From positions 682,001 through 746,000 of the forward strand of contig JAJEKV010000103.1 in the NCBI GenBank assembly GCA_021234155.1: 64,000 bases of DNA, written 5' to 3'. The DNA comes from Isoetes taiwanensis (taxonomy: Eukaryota; Streptophyta; Lycopodiopsida; Isoetales; Isoetaceae). The translations under genes were made by a program, and so were the position numbers. Positions within the stretch are counted from its first letter, which is position 1. Each line of letters begins with the position of its first letter. Under the pieces are notes generated by a model. The model did no database searches, was not told the origin of the DNA, and saw only the letters and a list, made by a program, of their open reading frames with translations. This document shows, piece by piece, positions 1 through 11,632 of the stretch.

Positions 1-352
1 TTACCAAATAATTGGTGTCAAGGTTTGTGTTGCTTACAATCAAATATTCAGTTGGGACTCTTATTCCTAATTTACCAATTGCCATATCAGTGCAGGCATG
101 TGAAAATGCTTTTTGGATTTAAGTATTTGGGGCTTGTTGAAGCTGTTTGCTGTATTATACTACATGGAAGTGTTTGAGAGATTCTTATTTGCGATTTTTG
201 AGCGTTTTTTATCAAATGTGGCACCCGTTACTTTGGTACTTGTTTGTGAAAATCTGGCATCTACTCTGTCTGCATTATGCTCTAGGCTATATAATGTATA
301 TATGGTGACGTGTTTCTGATTCTATTGCGTTTGGTATTTGTCTTTTTTATAG
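1..352. other. No clear gene; probable intron sequence of the following relic
   Basis: AT-rich sequence without a recognisable protein or RNA. It ends in a pyrimidine-rich tract and TATAG just before the first recognisable exon of the beta-oxidation relic. It may therefore be intron of that ancestral gene. This is an inference from position and the acceptor-like end only. Confidence 0.3.
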
Positions 353-880
353 ACATCAAAGCCAATCACATCGGAAGAGGGTAGAGAATTTGGTCTGATA
401 GACCAAATTGTTTTCCATGAGCAGCTTTTGGGTGTTGCACGTCAATGGGCATTAGATATTGTTGAGAATAGGAAGCCATGGATCATTAGCTGCATAAAAT
501 TGATAGATTGCAGCCACTTGAGAAAGCTCGTGGAATAATACAGCAGGCGCGTATAAGGCAAAGAAAACTACTCCAAATTTGAAGCATCCGCTATGTGCAT
601 CAACCTTTTTGCTTCTTGTTCATCGCATCTCATGAAGTTTTAACTTATGAGACATCAAAAGCTCTAATACATATGTTTCTTGCTGAAAGGTCAACATCAA
701 AGGTAGATAAATGGAAATGGTTTGGATTGTAGTTGCTTAAACTTGAAAATCTTTTTAATAATGATTTGAGGAATCCAGGGTGTTGGTGTGATCAAAGGTT
801 TAAAACCTAGGACTATTAAGACAGTTGGTGTTGTTGGTGGGGGTTTCACGGGTTCAAGTATAGTGGCTGCCCTCCGCGTG
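353..880 (+). pseudogene. Relic of peroxisomal fatty-acid beta-oxidation multifunctional protein (MFP2/AIM1 type)
   Basis: The intact protein is a peroxisomal enzyme with an enoyl-CoA hydratase half and an L-3-hydroxyacyl-CoA dehydrogenase half. Right after an acceptor-like TATAG the frame reads TSKPITSEEGREFGLIDQIV, matching the end of the hydratase domain in plant MFP proteins. A block reading ALDIVENRKPW follows, then a stop near 536. A frame-shifted AKKTTPNLKHPL stretch follows at about 560-600. After a possible intron the frame reads GLKPRTIKTVGVVGGG at about 800-850, the start of the NAD-binding Rossmann fold. There the usual GGGLMGSGIA has become GGGFTGSSIV. Stops, frameshifts and loss of the rest make this a decayed fragment. 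Family assignment is firm from several collinear blocks; the exact exon limits are not. Confidence 0.75.
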
Positions 881-2429
881 CATATTTTTAGTTTTTGGAT
901 TCTTACTTAATTTCGTGTACCTGTTATGCAGAGATTAGATGAGTTCCTGGCATTATTGAGTGTTACTGGAGGTAGCTGGTGCCCACCAATGAGGAAGCTT
1001 CCATTCAGTGTCACTTGTGTAGACGGATATGCCTCACTTCTGTATTATGCATGCATAGATCTTTCAGAGAATGCTGCTGGGGCCATATCTCCTTATTGTA
1101 TTTCATGCTTATTCACAATTACAATCTGCAACAATATGTTGGAAGGGTATTATAGAAGATCTGAGCTACACTTTGCCTTTGAGTTTGAGGGCTTGTTGCT
1201 ACAGAGTTAGTTTCACTGCATGTAATGGTTGCAATGTAAATTAGGTAATACCTATATGGAGGATATCACACAACACATCAAGTCTGAAACAAAGGTGTCT
1301 TTTCCACTGGAGACCAGTGAAACGTGTTTACACACAACCTTCGATGAAGCATGCAAAGTCAGCAGTATCTTTGATGTATTCTGCTTGATTGAGAAGTAGA
1401 ATTTATTGCTAGAGTTGGATTTTGGAATGACTGTACCGAAGTGAAGTTCTAAGGCTTTTAGACTGACTGATAGAATCCATGAGGATGAAGGAACCAGTCC
1501 TGCTGAGGATTATTACAAGTTTGTTTCCATGACACTTCACGTTAATATAGCATCCTTTCCCATGTTAATATAGCATGCTTTCCCACTTCACGTTGGGGCA
1601 TGCAAGTTTGGTCAAAAGACATAAATCATATGGAGTTTTACTCTTCTGTGTCCTCGTGACTTCACTCTATCATGTACAAATACAAACGACTAATGGAGAG
1701 AAAATGGTTTAAGCATTTACCACCTTCACTTACTAATGAAGTGTTGAGCATACTAAAGTGTATTATAGCACACCCTAGAGAAATTTCATTTCACACAGTT
1801 TATCATTGTCACTCCCATATGCCTACAAGATTTTCAGTAAAATTAAATGTTCAAGGCATGTTCAACGCCATTATTCTGGAGCTTGTTTACATTGACTTCA
1901 CAAATGAGTACTGCTTTGGAAGATGTGGAGATTATATCATCTCATTCAGTTGGAGTCAAGACCAGCCCAACCATATTGGCCCGTAGCAGACACAAAAATC
2001 TTTGAGGAATTTGTTTTAAAGACTATAATTTTGAAAATGCTCATAGTTAAATAGAAATCAAGTTTGTATAGGTCTTGTGTTTATATTTCAATTGGTCCGA
2101 TACTTTGTTTGGAATATAGTCGACTGTAAGATTTTTGGAGCCGACTTCGATTTGTATTTGTCTTTCTGCCCATTCCTATTGCCAAATATATTGTCTTTCA
2201 TTATCTATTAGCAGTTTTTCTAAACCCTGAGGGTAGGTGTGAGAGTTGTTTGTTGTTTGCAGATCCAACTTAGTGGGGAAACCAAACCAACTATAGCCCT
2301 CCGTGGATCAAAAAGACCAGCTATGTCTTTGGCAAATTTCTTGCTTCTTTTTCCATTATCAAGGTCTTCGGTGAAAGCCACTTCACCCTCCAGCCATGGA
2401 GGGTTGTGACTTTGAACTATAATTTAAAC
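881..2429. other. No supported gene
   Basis: Two open frames lie on the plus strand at 926-1210 (94 aa) and 1672-1986 (104 aa). I recognise no family, motif or splice context for either. At 2379-2406 there is a partial extra copy of the terminal repeat of the next element (CACTTCACCCTCC...). Confidence 0.4.
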
Positions 2430-3639
2430 CACTTCACCCTCCGGCCATGGAGGGCAACCCTCCGTGCGTAGCACCTTGTTTTGTGTTGGAGGGGGATAAA
2501 TTCTAAAGTCTTGTCTTGTTATAAACATTCAAAGGGGAAGTTGGGACCCCATTTTGCCACAATGGGAGGTCCTATGCTTGTGCAAATTTAAGAAAATCCA
2601 GGAGTTTTTCGTGCAGGCTTAGGAGGCGACCCAATCGAGTTGTAGATCGAGAAAAATGGTTGATGTTTATAGATCCAATAATCTACGACAAAGTATCTTT
2701 CATTTTTGCAGTGATTCAGTAGGTTATAGCACAGATCTAGTAAGCTTTTGGCAGAACGAAGATCTGCAGTCAACATCTCTTGCTTTGTACAGATTTGGAG
2801 GACAGCCAACAGTTGATTTTCTAGCTCCATCCGGAAAGCTTACACAAATTCATAAACTATCCAACAGATCCGTTGTTCTTTAGCTGCAAAAATGAAAGCT
2901 TCAATAAAATGGCACACAAACCCTTACCTAATCTGACTTGACATTTGTCAGTGCTATCTGTCTACCAGTTGAACAGAATGGAGTGCCCAACCATTTCATG
3001 TTATTAGGGTTGCCAAATATCGCTATAAGACTGCACGCTAGAAAAAAATAGCATCCCAACTCTGTTGTGTTGCCATATGCTTTCCTAAAACTACAACAAT
3101 CATAGGGAACAATCCCTAGTGTCTTTCCACCTTGTTGATCTCTCATCTTACATTCATTATAAAGAGAATATATTGCAATCACATAGCACCCTGATTAGCA
3201 AATGCTTGCAATAAGCAATATACACCTATAATATCTATTTAAAACATTCGATGTTACTACAACTTCAAACTTATATATTGTTCATGTGATGATTCCGGAG
3301 TAATGAGAATATCTACATCAAAATTACTTGATGAAGTAGAATTTGAGAAGAGTAATTGAGTTTAATTGTAAGAGAAGCATAAATGTCAAAATATAAGCTA
3401 GTTCGTGAGGATAAATGTCCCAAATCTTAGCCTTGAAAATACTTTAAAGAGTTCAATATTGTGGTGGTAGCATAGTGATTAGATAATTGAGTTGGCACAA
3501 GCAAAGTTTAAAATGCACTTAGCCACTATGAATGGATGAAGCAAGTTTTATCATGTAGTGTGTGGTGTTACTTCCTTTAAACAAACAAAACAAGGTGCTG
3601 CGCACGGAGGGTTGCCCTCCATGGCCGGAGGGTGAAGTG
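2430..3639. mobile_element. Non-autonomous DNA element with about 55-bp terminal inverted repeats
   Basis: The left end, 2430-2484, begins CACTTCACCCTCCGGCCATG and continues through GGAGGGCAACCCTCCGTGCG. Positions 3585-3639 are its reverse complement with about one mismatch (GTAGC against GCAGC). Each terminal repeat carries internal near-palindromes (CCCTCC/GGAGGG). The 1.1-kb interior holds only short frames without a transposase. I could not find a clear target-site duplication. A third partial copy of the end sequence at 2379-2406 suggests the family is repeated locally. An origin by any inverted duplication rather than transposition cannot be excluded. Confidence 0.6.
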
Positions 3640-5758
3640 ATTTTGGCATGATTGGATTACTTCATTATGTAAACATATATACTATATTCTTGCAAGCATG
3701 AACCCTGTTGTGTTAGTCCAAAGTTGCAACATCTTGACATTAAACGGCAACTAAAATCACAAGTAAGGACATTAGCGCGGCAACATTAGGCGCACGTTTA
3801 CTAGTTCTTTCTATATTGCCTCCATTGTGGCTCCAAAGGGCCTGTCAATTACAGTTTTGGCCAATTAGCACGTGTTCGCTGTTATTTATTAGAAGACAAC
3901 ATCATTGAGTTTCATATCAACAACCTTGGTTAAATGATGTTCACGTTGTTCAAAGCCCTGTCATAGTGTTGCCCCATAAGGTTCTGGAAAATAGGTCGCT
4001 ATAGATCACCATAGCCAAACCACCTATTAAAAAACATACTTGTTAAACCACCTATTAAAAAACATACTTGCCATAGCCAAACCACCTATTAAAAAAATTG
4101 GGTATCACTCCATTGGGCGCTCTGTCTATAAGAATCGAACTAAATTTACTACAGGGACAGCAAAAATAACTACTCTAGAGAATCTTAACCTAGGAACTAT
4201 CGGTCTCCACAGGCTCCCGCACCACTCTGCATCAAGGATAACTAAGAATTGGATCCAAATGGTTGGGGAAAAAAAAAAAAAAAAAATAAAAAATAAGATT
4301 GTAGTGTGCTATCTTCACCAGCTCCAAAGCTCTAGCATTCCAATGCTTACTTAGAAAGTGTGCGTTGAGATACTGCTTTAGGTAATTGTAGTCCGCATTG
4401 TTGGTTACATGTATATACCTTTGTTCCTGCATATTTCATTTGGAGAACCAAATGACTTGCTTCTCCTTGCAATGTGCTTCCCGCATTGCGCACCCCATGA
4501 AAGGCTTTCTAAACCCGTTCCAAAATGAATGATGATGATGTATTGATATATATGTTCTTCTCCCCCAGCTATAGTGGTTGTAATTTTGCCTTTTAGTTTT
4601 CTAAATTGCAAGCCTTTGTTATCACTTCTTCAAGGTTTTTTCTGCATTTACGTGGCATTCCCTTAAAAAACACAATAAGGGAGGGTACCTTACAACCACC
4701 CACTTGAGTGCAATTATTTTATTAAACCTCCTACTTTGATATAACACAATGAAGTTTGGGAGTTTAGCTTTCAATTAAATAATCGAATGCCAATTTGGAA
4801 TTACGCTATGAACGCTATGAAGATTTTAAACTATATAATTATGTTGACCTGAATCACTGCCAAATGCCCTTCAATGGACCACCAAATGCTCTTCAATAGA
4901 CCATCAAATGCTCACAACAAGTGCCCAACAATGACCATGCATCTCATCCGCAACTTACAATAGTTCTTAAGGTGGGCTGGGCAGTTAAGGGGCAAAATAA
5001 GGATGTTCAAATGGGCATATAAAGAGCAATGGGTGGAAGAAAGGCACCCTCCTCTAGAAATTGCTAGTTCATAAGTAGATATTTGATGTTTATGTGTGCA
5101 TTCATTTATTCCGTTTTGTCTTTAGATCTTAAACCCATTTTCAACCTCTAAATCTTAACCCAAACTCTAGATCTAAGCTGCAGACCCTATCCCTAGGCCT
5201 ATTTCAAAAAGTAAATCCTAACCCATATTATTATCTTCTAATCTAATCGCTAAAGCTTAACTCGAACACTCTAAATCTATGCAAACCTCCAACTTATTGA
5301 ATCAATGTGATTTATGACAACTGACCGTTTGCTTAACATCTTTAGCAAAAAGGCTTGAAGAGGTTTCTTCCAAAGAAGTTGCAAGAGAGGTGAACGTGAA
5401 TGGCCTGTTGCAATAATCTATGTAAAGTGTGGGTGACCGTGGAAATATTACAGTGGGATTTTCTAGGTAGAAGTTACTTATATCGCAATTTCTTTCTTGC
5501 CTTGATGCCAACTCTTCCCTGGTTAAGATGGGATTATTTGAGAGATGGCGAGAACGGGGTGGTAGAACCTAAAGGCGGGGAAGTTCTCGAGTTGATGCCC
5601 AGCCAGTTCATCCTTGCGCGCCCTTGCTATTCAAGCTAAATAACAACCGGTGGTCCTTCTAAGACACATCGGTGCCTTGGCTTTGCTAATATCCATGGAA
5701 GAGCATGCAGCCTTAATTTTTAACTTCCCCGCTCATGAAGTGCATTTAAGAAGTCCGG
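3640..5758. other. No supported gene; short repeats and poly(A)
   Basis: This stretch holds a small tandem repeat at 4011-4097 and a run of 18 A at 4269-4286. The short open frames on both strands have no recognisable protein. Confidence 0.4.
4011..4097. repeat. Tandem repeat, about 30-bp unit, three partial copies
   Basis: The block AAACCACCTATTAAAAAA occurs three times at about 30-bp spacing. In the first two copies it is followed by CATACTTG, and in the first and third it is preceded by ATAGCC. It looks like a short replication-slippage repeat. Confidence 0.7.
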
Positions 5759-7195
5759 TTAGTAGAGATGATGTAACATCCTCTGAGGCAAATCAATCCC
5801 CTGCACTCTTTGCACAAGATTACAAGTTGCTTTGCAACCTTCAAGCAATGTTGTCCATGAAACAACATTGGCTTGAAATGGCATGTTACCTATTATACTT
5901 TTCGCTTCATCCAGCCATCCAAAGATGCGAGAAGAGATCAATCATGCAATTGATATTGCTCCCTACATGGTGTGATACAAGAATCATTCGCATAAGAAAA
6001 GTAACGACTTTCCTTATCCAAAGAGTCCCCGCATGGCCACATACTGAAAGAATGCTAGTGAAAGTTCCTTGGCTTGGCCATATACCATCCATAACCATAA
6101 AATGGAAGAGCCTGAATACTTCCTTAGAATTCCCATGCCGAGAATACCGCAAGCATAGAATTCCATGAAATCACATCTTTACGAAACATCCGATCAAAGA
6201 TTATCCTTGCATTTTCCACAATTCCGCAACTATTGTACATGTTGACAAGTGCGATGAGCATCGGGATATCCGATCAAGATGTTTCGAATTACAAGATCAT
6301 GTACTCTCTTGCCTTCTTGTTAATGAAGCTTCATTGGCACATGCAAGAAGAATAGTTGTAACCTTATCGGGGAACCAAACCCTCAATGTCCATTTCACGA
6401 AGATCGAGTACTTCCTTGCCATGTCCATGGTGCATGAATGCTTGCAATTAAAGCGGTCCAAGAAAGAACATCCCTTGTGACCATGCCATTAAAAGTTATT
6501 TGAGCACTAGAAAGATGGCCCCATGTTCCATACATATCAACAAGGGTGGTCCCAATGCTTTGGGATCCGACTCTAGTTGTCTTTTATAATAATGTCGTGT
6601 GTATCCTCTTAGCTTCAACAATATTTATCTCCATAGCAAGAGCGCTTAAAATGCTTAGGAATATAGCATGATCAGGAACTGCATCCCCGCATTTCCATCT
6701 CCTCGAAAAGATGAAGAGCTTTAGCAACATGCCCATTTTCAATGCGCATTTATCATAGTAGCCCAAGAAACAACAGTTCTCTCAAGCACAACTTGAAATC
6801 GCGTTCGAGAATCTTTTAAACCGCCGGACTTCCCATACATATAGACAAGGGCATTCATAACTATGACCTCACAATTAAATTTACTATCACGAGAATTCAT
6901 GCATGTACAATCTTGCCTCTTATGAGATCCTTCAAAATTTGGAACATGCACCAAGAACAGTAACCATTGTAACTATGTTAGGACTCTCACCGTTAAATAG
7001 CATTTGCTCAAAGACCCCTAAAGCTTCACTGTAATATTTTGCATATGCTGCAATTATTGTGGTCCAGGAGACAACGTTCCTCTCAGGCATGGCATTAAAT
7101 AGTCTATGTGCATTCTTCACTTGCCCACACTGCACATATGCTGACAGCAAAATTATCCAAGAAAATACATTAGGCTGAAGCAAAGAATGACCCAT
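5759..7195 (-). pseudogene. Pentatricopeptide repeat (PPR, PLS-type) protein relic
   Basis: Intact PLS-type PPR proteins bind organellar RNA, often for C-to-U editing. Read on the minus strand from 7195 the frame gives QPNVFSWIILLSAYVQCGQ, then NAMPERNVVSWTTIIAAYAK and ALGVFEQMLFNGESPNIVT, all textbook PPR. Further blocks follow in shifted frames: VIVMNALVYMYGKSGGLKDS near 6860, ALVNMYNSCGIVENARIIFD near 6240, then GNMPFQANVVSWTTLLEGCK near 5860. Repeated frame changes and internal stops separate the blocks, so no continuous protein can be made. No E or DYW C-terminal domain is recognisable downstream. The relic is a decayed, probably intronless gene. The family call is strong; the full extent is uncertain. 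Confidence 0.85.
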
Positions 7196-8859
7196 TGTAG
7201 CTTAAATTGGAACTCCAAACACAGAGGAAAACTTCCAGGCCTGAGATTTGCTTGGCTTTGGCCTTGCGCATCACCTCTAGCCCGACTGAAGAAGAAAAGG
7301 AACCCTAGTACATGTGTTGCAGGATTGAACTGTTCTTTGCAAAAAAGAAGACTTGATTTGTGCCAAATCGGTGTCTACAAACTCAACATGGTCATACCTC
7401 GTAATGTTGGTCTCTAAGCTTGTAATGTTGATCTCCTCGAATTTGCTATGTTCATCTCGACTTGTAATTCTCAAGTAGTGGGCACATGACTTCATACATA
7501 TTTCCAGGCTCCTAAGCATGAACAAACTGTAAGCATTCAAGAAAGAGAGAAAATCTACCTTAATGTTTTCCACTTACTATCGGCCAAATGTATCGGAACT
7601 ATAGCTCTTTCTCAAACCATCTATATACATGTCCAACAAATTTTCCCCTTTATGCGGTAGGGTGCAACTCTTCATCTTGGCAACAATGCACCCGGATGAG
7701 ATCAGAATCCGTAGGGTTTCACATAAGCTCAAGCCACACAATCAACATGACACTATTCCGTAGGCGGGGCATCCAACGGGTGTTTAGTCCAGCATATGTA
7801 AGGCTCGTTCAACCGCCAAATCGAGATTCAACAAGGGCAAAAAATCTATACCTCTTTGTCCACTCAAATTCCGGGTTTTCGTCACTACAAATTTACCATG
7901 ACTTGAAGATGTTGAAGCCCGGAATTAAAATCAAACCCTCTTGGATTCAATCCACGGTTTTCAAACCCAAATGCTTAGCCACTTAGGGTACAAAGTAAAA
8001 TGGAAATCAAAGTGTTGCTCAAATAGCTTCCAAATAATGAAGCATACAAATCTAGTGATCCGCAGGAAGAATAGCAAGTCGGATTTGCAAATAAAAATCC
8101 CTAGAGCTTGCTTGCAATTGATCCATGCTCAAAATTCATAAGCATCTTCCTTAGTGGGCTCATAAACACACAGTGAATCAAGTAAGCACAGTGGAAGCAA
8201 AGAATTTTTAAGCTCCCATCGGAACGTTCAAGCATGAAAGGGCCTTGCTTGTAGTCAAAATTTAGGACAATGGGAAAAACCTTACCTTCCGGCTTTGTGG
8301 CAACTAAAATCGCCTCCATTGCGAGAATCGCTTCCATTGCACCCGTAATACATGGGCAACCTTGAAGCCTTGAAATTGAAATGTACCCGACTTTGTCGAT
8401 TCCATGCAAAATCGGACCCAAATTTATTAAATCTTTGCTTGCTTCCGTTTGCACCATCCGGGGGATCATATTGGCGGCAATATCCGGATCTTTAAAAGAT
8501 GGGGATGGTTTTATTTTTGTTATTAATGGCGCCTATGGCGGAAAGATAGATACATACAACGCCGGAGGATAGGCTCGATAGAAAATCTTGTGGAACTAGG
8601 ATCTCCTATAGAATGGATGCCTGGTATGCCTGTTCGAACACACGAGCGACCGGGCCGGACCACCAACGATCACGTAGAGCATTTACGGGGAAAGAGCCAG
8701 GTTTTAGCCACCACCCGATATCGCGGGCATATGCCAAAGATATACCGATATGCCCACATACCCACATAAACGAGGGTTTGCCCCCCTAGGGGCAACCCAA
8801 AAAGAGGTCGGTTCAATAGAAAGTGTGATTTTCTTGCTATCTATGGGGATGTTCTTGAT
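7196..8859. other. No recognised gene; one minus-strand open frame of unknown nature
   Basis: The minus frame at 8101-8469 (122 aa) has protein-like composition and a short internal duplication reading AMEAILAMEAIL. The frame stays open further upstream to about 8550. I recognise no family. The plus frame at 7588-7986 has no visible domain. Either could be remnants of unknown genes or chance. Confidence 0.3.
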
Positions 8860-9400
8860 TATTATAGGATATTATAGATAGTCGTTGGTAAGCACCTAAA
8901 AATAGAAAGTTTTTTTTTTTGAAAATTTGTGAAAGTTAGAATAGAATGTTCTATAATGGTTTAGATAGTTTTAGAAAGTTAATGTTCTAGATGTGTATAA
9001 GAGCCAAAATAAAATATTTTGGAATGTTGTAGTATGTTCCAGATGCTTATGGTAAGCACCTCAGTCTAAAAATAGAGATTTGCTTTTGAATCTTTGCAAA
9101 GAACCAAAATAGAATGTTCTAAAATGTTTTACATGCTTATGGGTATGCACCTCAATCTATAAATAGAATTTTATTAAGGCGTTGTAGGATGTTCTAGAAA
9201 GTTCTATAATGTTCTAGATAGTTTTAGAATATTCCACTAGAAAGTTTTTTTGAAAGCCTGCAAACAGTCAAAATAGAATGTCTTTGAATATTATAGAGGA
9301 TTCTAGAATGTTCTAGAGACCTCAAACTCAAAGTACAAAGTTTTCAAAAGTATCTTCTAGAATGTTGTAGACACAAGTGCGCAAGCACCACATGCCTAAC
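8860..9400. repeat. Degenerate TTCTAGAA-rich minisatellite
   Basis: Many variants of TTCTAGAATGTTCTAGAAAG are scattered over about 540 bp, mixed with phrases such as GTAAGCACCTCA and AAAATAGAATG that recur. The same TTCTAGA theme dominates the interior of the foldback element at 42.0-43.7 kb, so the two may be related repeat families. The spacing GAAnnTTCnnGAA equals the heat-shock element consensus, which may be coincidental. Confidence 0.6.
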
Positions 9401-10339
9401 GTAACAACATGAGTAAGCACCTCAGAACCAAAATAAAAACTTTAAACTTTAATTCTCGAAAATATTCTGAAACATGCATCGGTATGAAATGGCATCGTTG
9501 AAGAATAGAAAATATTACTGAAACATGCACCGTAGGACGTGCTAAATTTCTCGTATATATATTGTAATTTTTTAGCAAGAAATTGTTTCGAGTATGGTCT
9601 TTTTCACAACCAAATCAATTTTCCCCTAGGATCCTGACTATTGTGGACATTAAAGCTCCAATAGAGTCGCATTATATCTGATGATATAGCACGCTTTTCT
9701 AAAAACCTTAATAGGTAAAGTTTTCTCGATTCTAATGATGGTCTCACTTCTACTCTAGTGCTATACACTAGTACTTGATGACAAGGAAAAGTTCGGTTGA
9801 TATCAATGGTATTGGGTTATTATTTTGCCAATAATAAGAACTGTAGTTAATTTATGGCATCCACACTTCACTGAAACAAAACAAGCAACTATGTTTCCAT
9901 AAACTTATGTGTACAATGACAAGGCCTAAAATACTTTACCATATAAACAAAACACTGAACCTATAAATTGTATATGATGCAAGTAATGAAGCCATGTGAA
10001 TAATATAATGCAACAAGGAGGAGGCGCCACCAAACAAAGCTAGCGATTCAGATTGTTTTAATCGCCGAATGTTGAATTTCAAGCATACATCTATTGATGA
10101 ACTTGGAACATTGTAAAATGACAGCAAAATATTCATATAGTTTGCAATAATTCTTTATGAAGGCTATCTTCCATACTATATAAAATGAATGGTTCTGGTT
10201 TCATGCTGATAAAATGAATAGTTACATAATAAAGGAGAGGCTTAAACAATCAATTTAAAGGTAGAATGAAAGGCATATTCGAGAGTCAAGTTGTAGCTTG
10301 GTTGGTCTGCCTGTCTCGAATCTCGAACCATCTAGTGAC
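9401..10339. other. No supported gene; upstream region of the short BBX gene
   Basis: AT-rich DNA without a credible coding frame. Its last part is the presumed promoter and leader of the BBX gene that follows. Confidence 0.35.
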
Positions 10340-10347
10340 TATATAAA
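10340..10347 (+). promoter_or_regulatory. Possible TATA box of the short BBX gene
   Basis: TATATAAA lies about 14 bp before the first in-frame ATG at 10361. If it is used, the transcript would start close to or after that ATG. The methionine at 10379 would then be the better start. It could equally be chance in AT-rich DNA. Confidence 0.25.
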
Positions 10348-10360
10348 CCGTGTATTTGAG

Positions 10361-10657
10361 ATGGAAGAGACACTTGCAATGGCCCAGCGTTGTGGGCTCT
10401 GCTCGAAGAAGGCGACTTTGTATTGTAGTGCAGACGCTGCATATTTGTGTTGGTCATGTGATGCAAAGGTTCATGGCGCCAACTTCCTTGTAGCTCACCA
10501 TATTCGAGCTCTGCTATGTCAGTCTTGCAGCTTTCCTACTGCTTGGCAGGCTTCGGGCAAGCTTTTTCCACCCCTTACTGACACTTGTTCTTCTTGTTTT
10601 GTTGTCTCTACCAACTCATCATGCTTTGATGATTTGGTGGTCCATAGTTCCCAGTAG
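10361..10657 (+). CDS. Short single-B-box zinc-finger protein (BBX family)
   Basis: B-box proteins regulate light and photoperiod responses in the nucleus through zinc-binding protein-interaction domains. This 98-aa frame carries one B-box at residues 11-47 with ligand pattern C11, C14, C22, D25, C30, C33, H38 and H47. The core reads CWSCDAKVHGANFLVAHH. A second cysteine group (LCQSCSFPTAW, then CSSC) resembles the start of a degenerate second B-box. The frame then ends at TAG. It is a close paralogue of the longer BBX gene at 39.5 kb but lacks its acidic middle and C-terminal region. Short one-box proteins of this type are known as microProteins that bind larger BBX partners. Whether this is such a gene or a truncated duplicate cannot be told here. 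The start may be 10361 or 10379. Confidence 0.65.
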   Translation: MEETLAMAQRCGLCSKKATLYCSADAAYLCWSCDAKVHGANFLVAHHIRALLCQSCSFPTAWQASGKLFPPLTDTCSSCFVVSTNSSCFDDLVVHSSQ

Positions 10658-11343
10658 TCATTCCCTAAATCCGGACTTTGTCATCTGCAGCATTATTACA
10701 AGTGTCTCCAACGTGAAGAGAAAACTTTGATTGTTTGTCTAATGTTGTATCATCAAAGTCTCTACTTTGTCACTTATGCACCTTGAGAATGACTCAACAA
10801 CTCGTTCATCACCATGTCCAGCATGAGGTTGTTTGGTATTCTAACATAGAAGCTGCTCTGCATATGACATTTTATATAACCCTTCCATGGATCTAGATAG
10901 AAGATATATGCAGTGTGTCATATTATGCGCAAATACCTTCAAAGGTAGGCGACTCCTTTTTATTGTTCTCTTTTAAGACTTCGAGTTGTTGTCATCCATC
11001 ATAACAAGATATTTTTTTTCTCTTGCAATCAATCATTTTCATGGATCTTGATAGATGTACTATATGTTTTGATACAAAACATTTTGAATGTGAGACATGG
11101 TTTCCCCTTTGGACTTTATAGTTCATATGCTATTAAGAAAAATTTGTAACCCATTTTAGATTGCGTTCGCTACTATAAAGGAAGCAACGCTCTCATTTAT
11201 TGAATGTTAAGTGCTCACCAAATGCATTTCTATTCTTGAAACAATACAACACATTACCAGATAGTGTGATTTATGGATGGCAAACTTACGATACCTTAAG
11301 AGGGCTACTACATTGAGAGTTCGATTCAAATCTTTTTTTGTAT
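10658..11343. other. No supported gene
   Basis: I see no homology to the C-terminal part of the longer BBX gene here. The short BBX frame therefore seems to have lost, or never had, that exon. Confidence 0.35.
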
Positions 11344-11417
11344 AAGGGAATGCGTGTTTACCTTGCATTCTGGCAAGGGAAACCATGCCAAAATGCAGGG
11401 TAAACACGCATTCCCTT
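11344..11417. repeat. Hairpin inverted repeat of about 33-bp arms
   Basis: AAGGGAATGCGTGTTTACC at 11344 pairs with GGTAAACACGCATTCCCTT ending at 11417. The pairing continues imperfectly inward through TGCATT and TGGCA around a short loop. It directly abuts the MITE-like element that follows and may be part of it or another small element. Confidence 0.65.
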
Positions 11418-11424
11418 AAAGTGG

Positions 11425-11632
11425 AAGCAATTTAGGGTCCATTCTGCACACGTGTCAACGTCACATTGGTCCAAAAAAGAATGAAAAACAGAATGTTAGC
11501 TAGAAACGGAATGTAAAAGTGGAATGCTATTAAGAAAACAGAATGTTGATTAAATTGCAATTTAGGGAAGGAAAGAATGCCACGTCGCAGTCGTAGATAG
11601 GCAGATATGGCAGAATGGACCCTAAATTGCTT
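11425..11632. mobile_element. MITE-like element, 208 bp with 23-bp terminal inverted repeats
   Basis: The left end reads AAGCAATTTAGGGTCCATTC. The right end, 11610-11632, is its exact reverse complement over 23 bp (11425-11447). The interior is AT-rich with several GAATG motifs and has no coding capacity. No target-site duplication is obvious, so the outer limits may be slightly off. Confidence 0.65.

Noticed and set aside
11207-11407. Minus-strand 66-aa frame
   Set aside because: It runs through the hairpin at 11344-11417 and has no recognisable protein.
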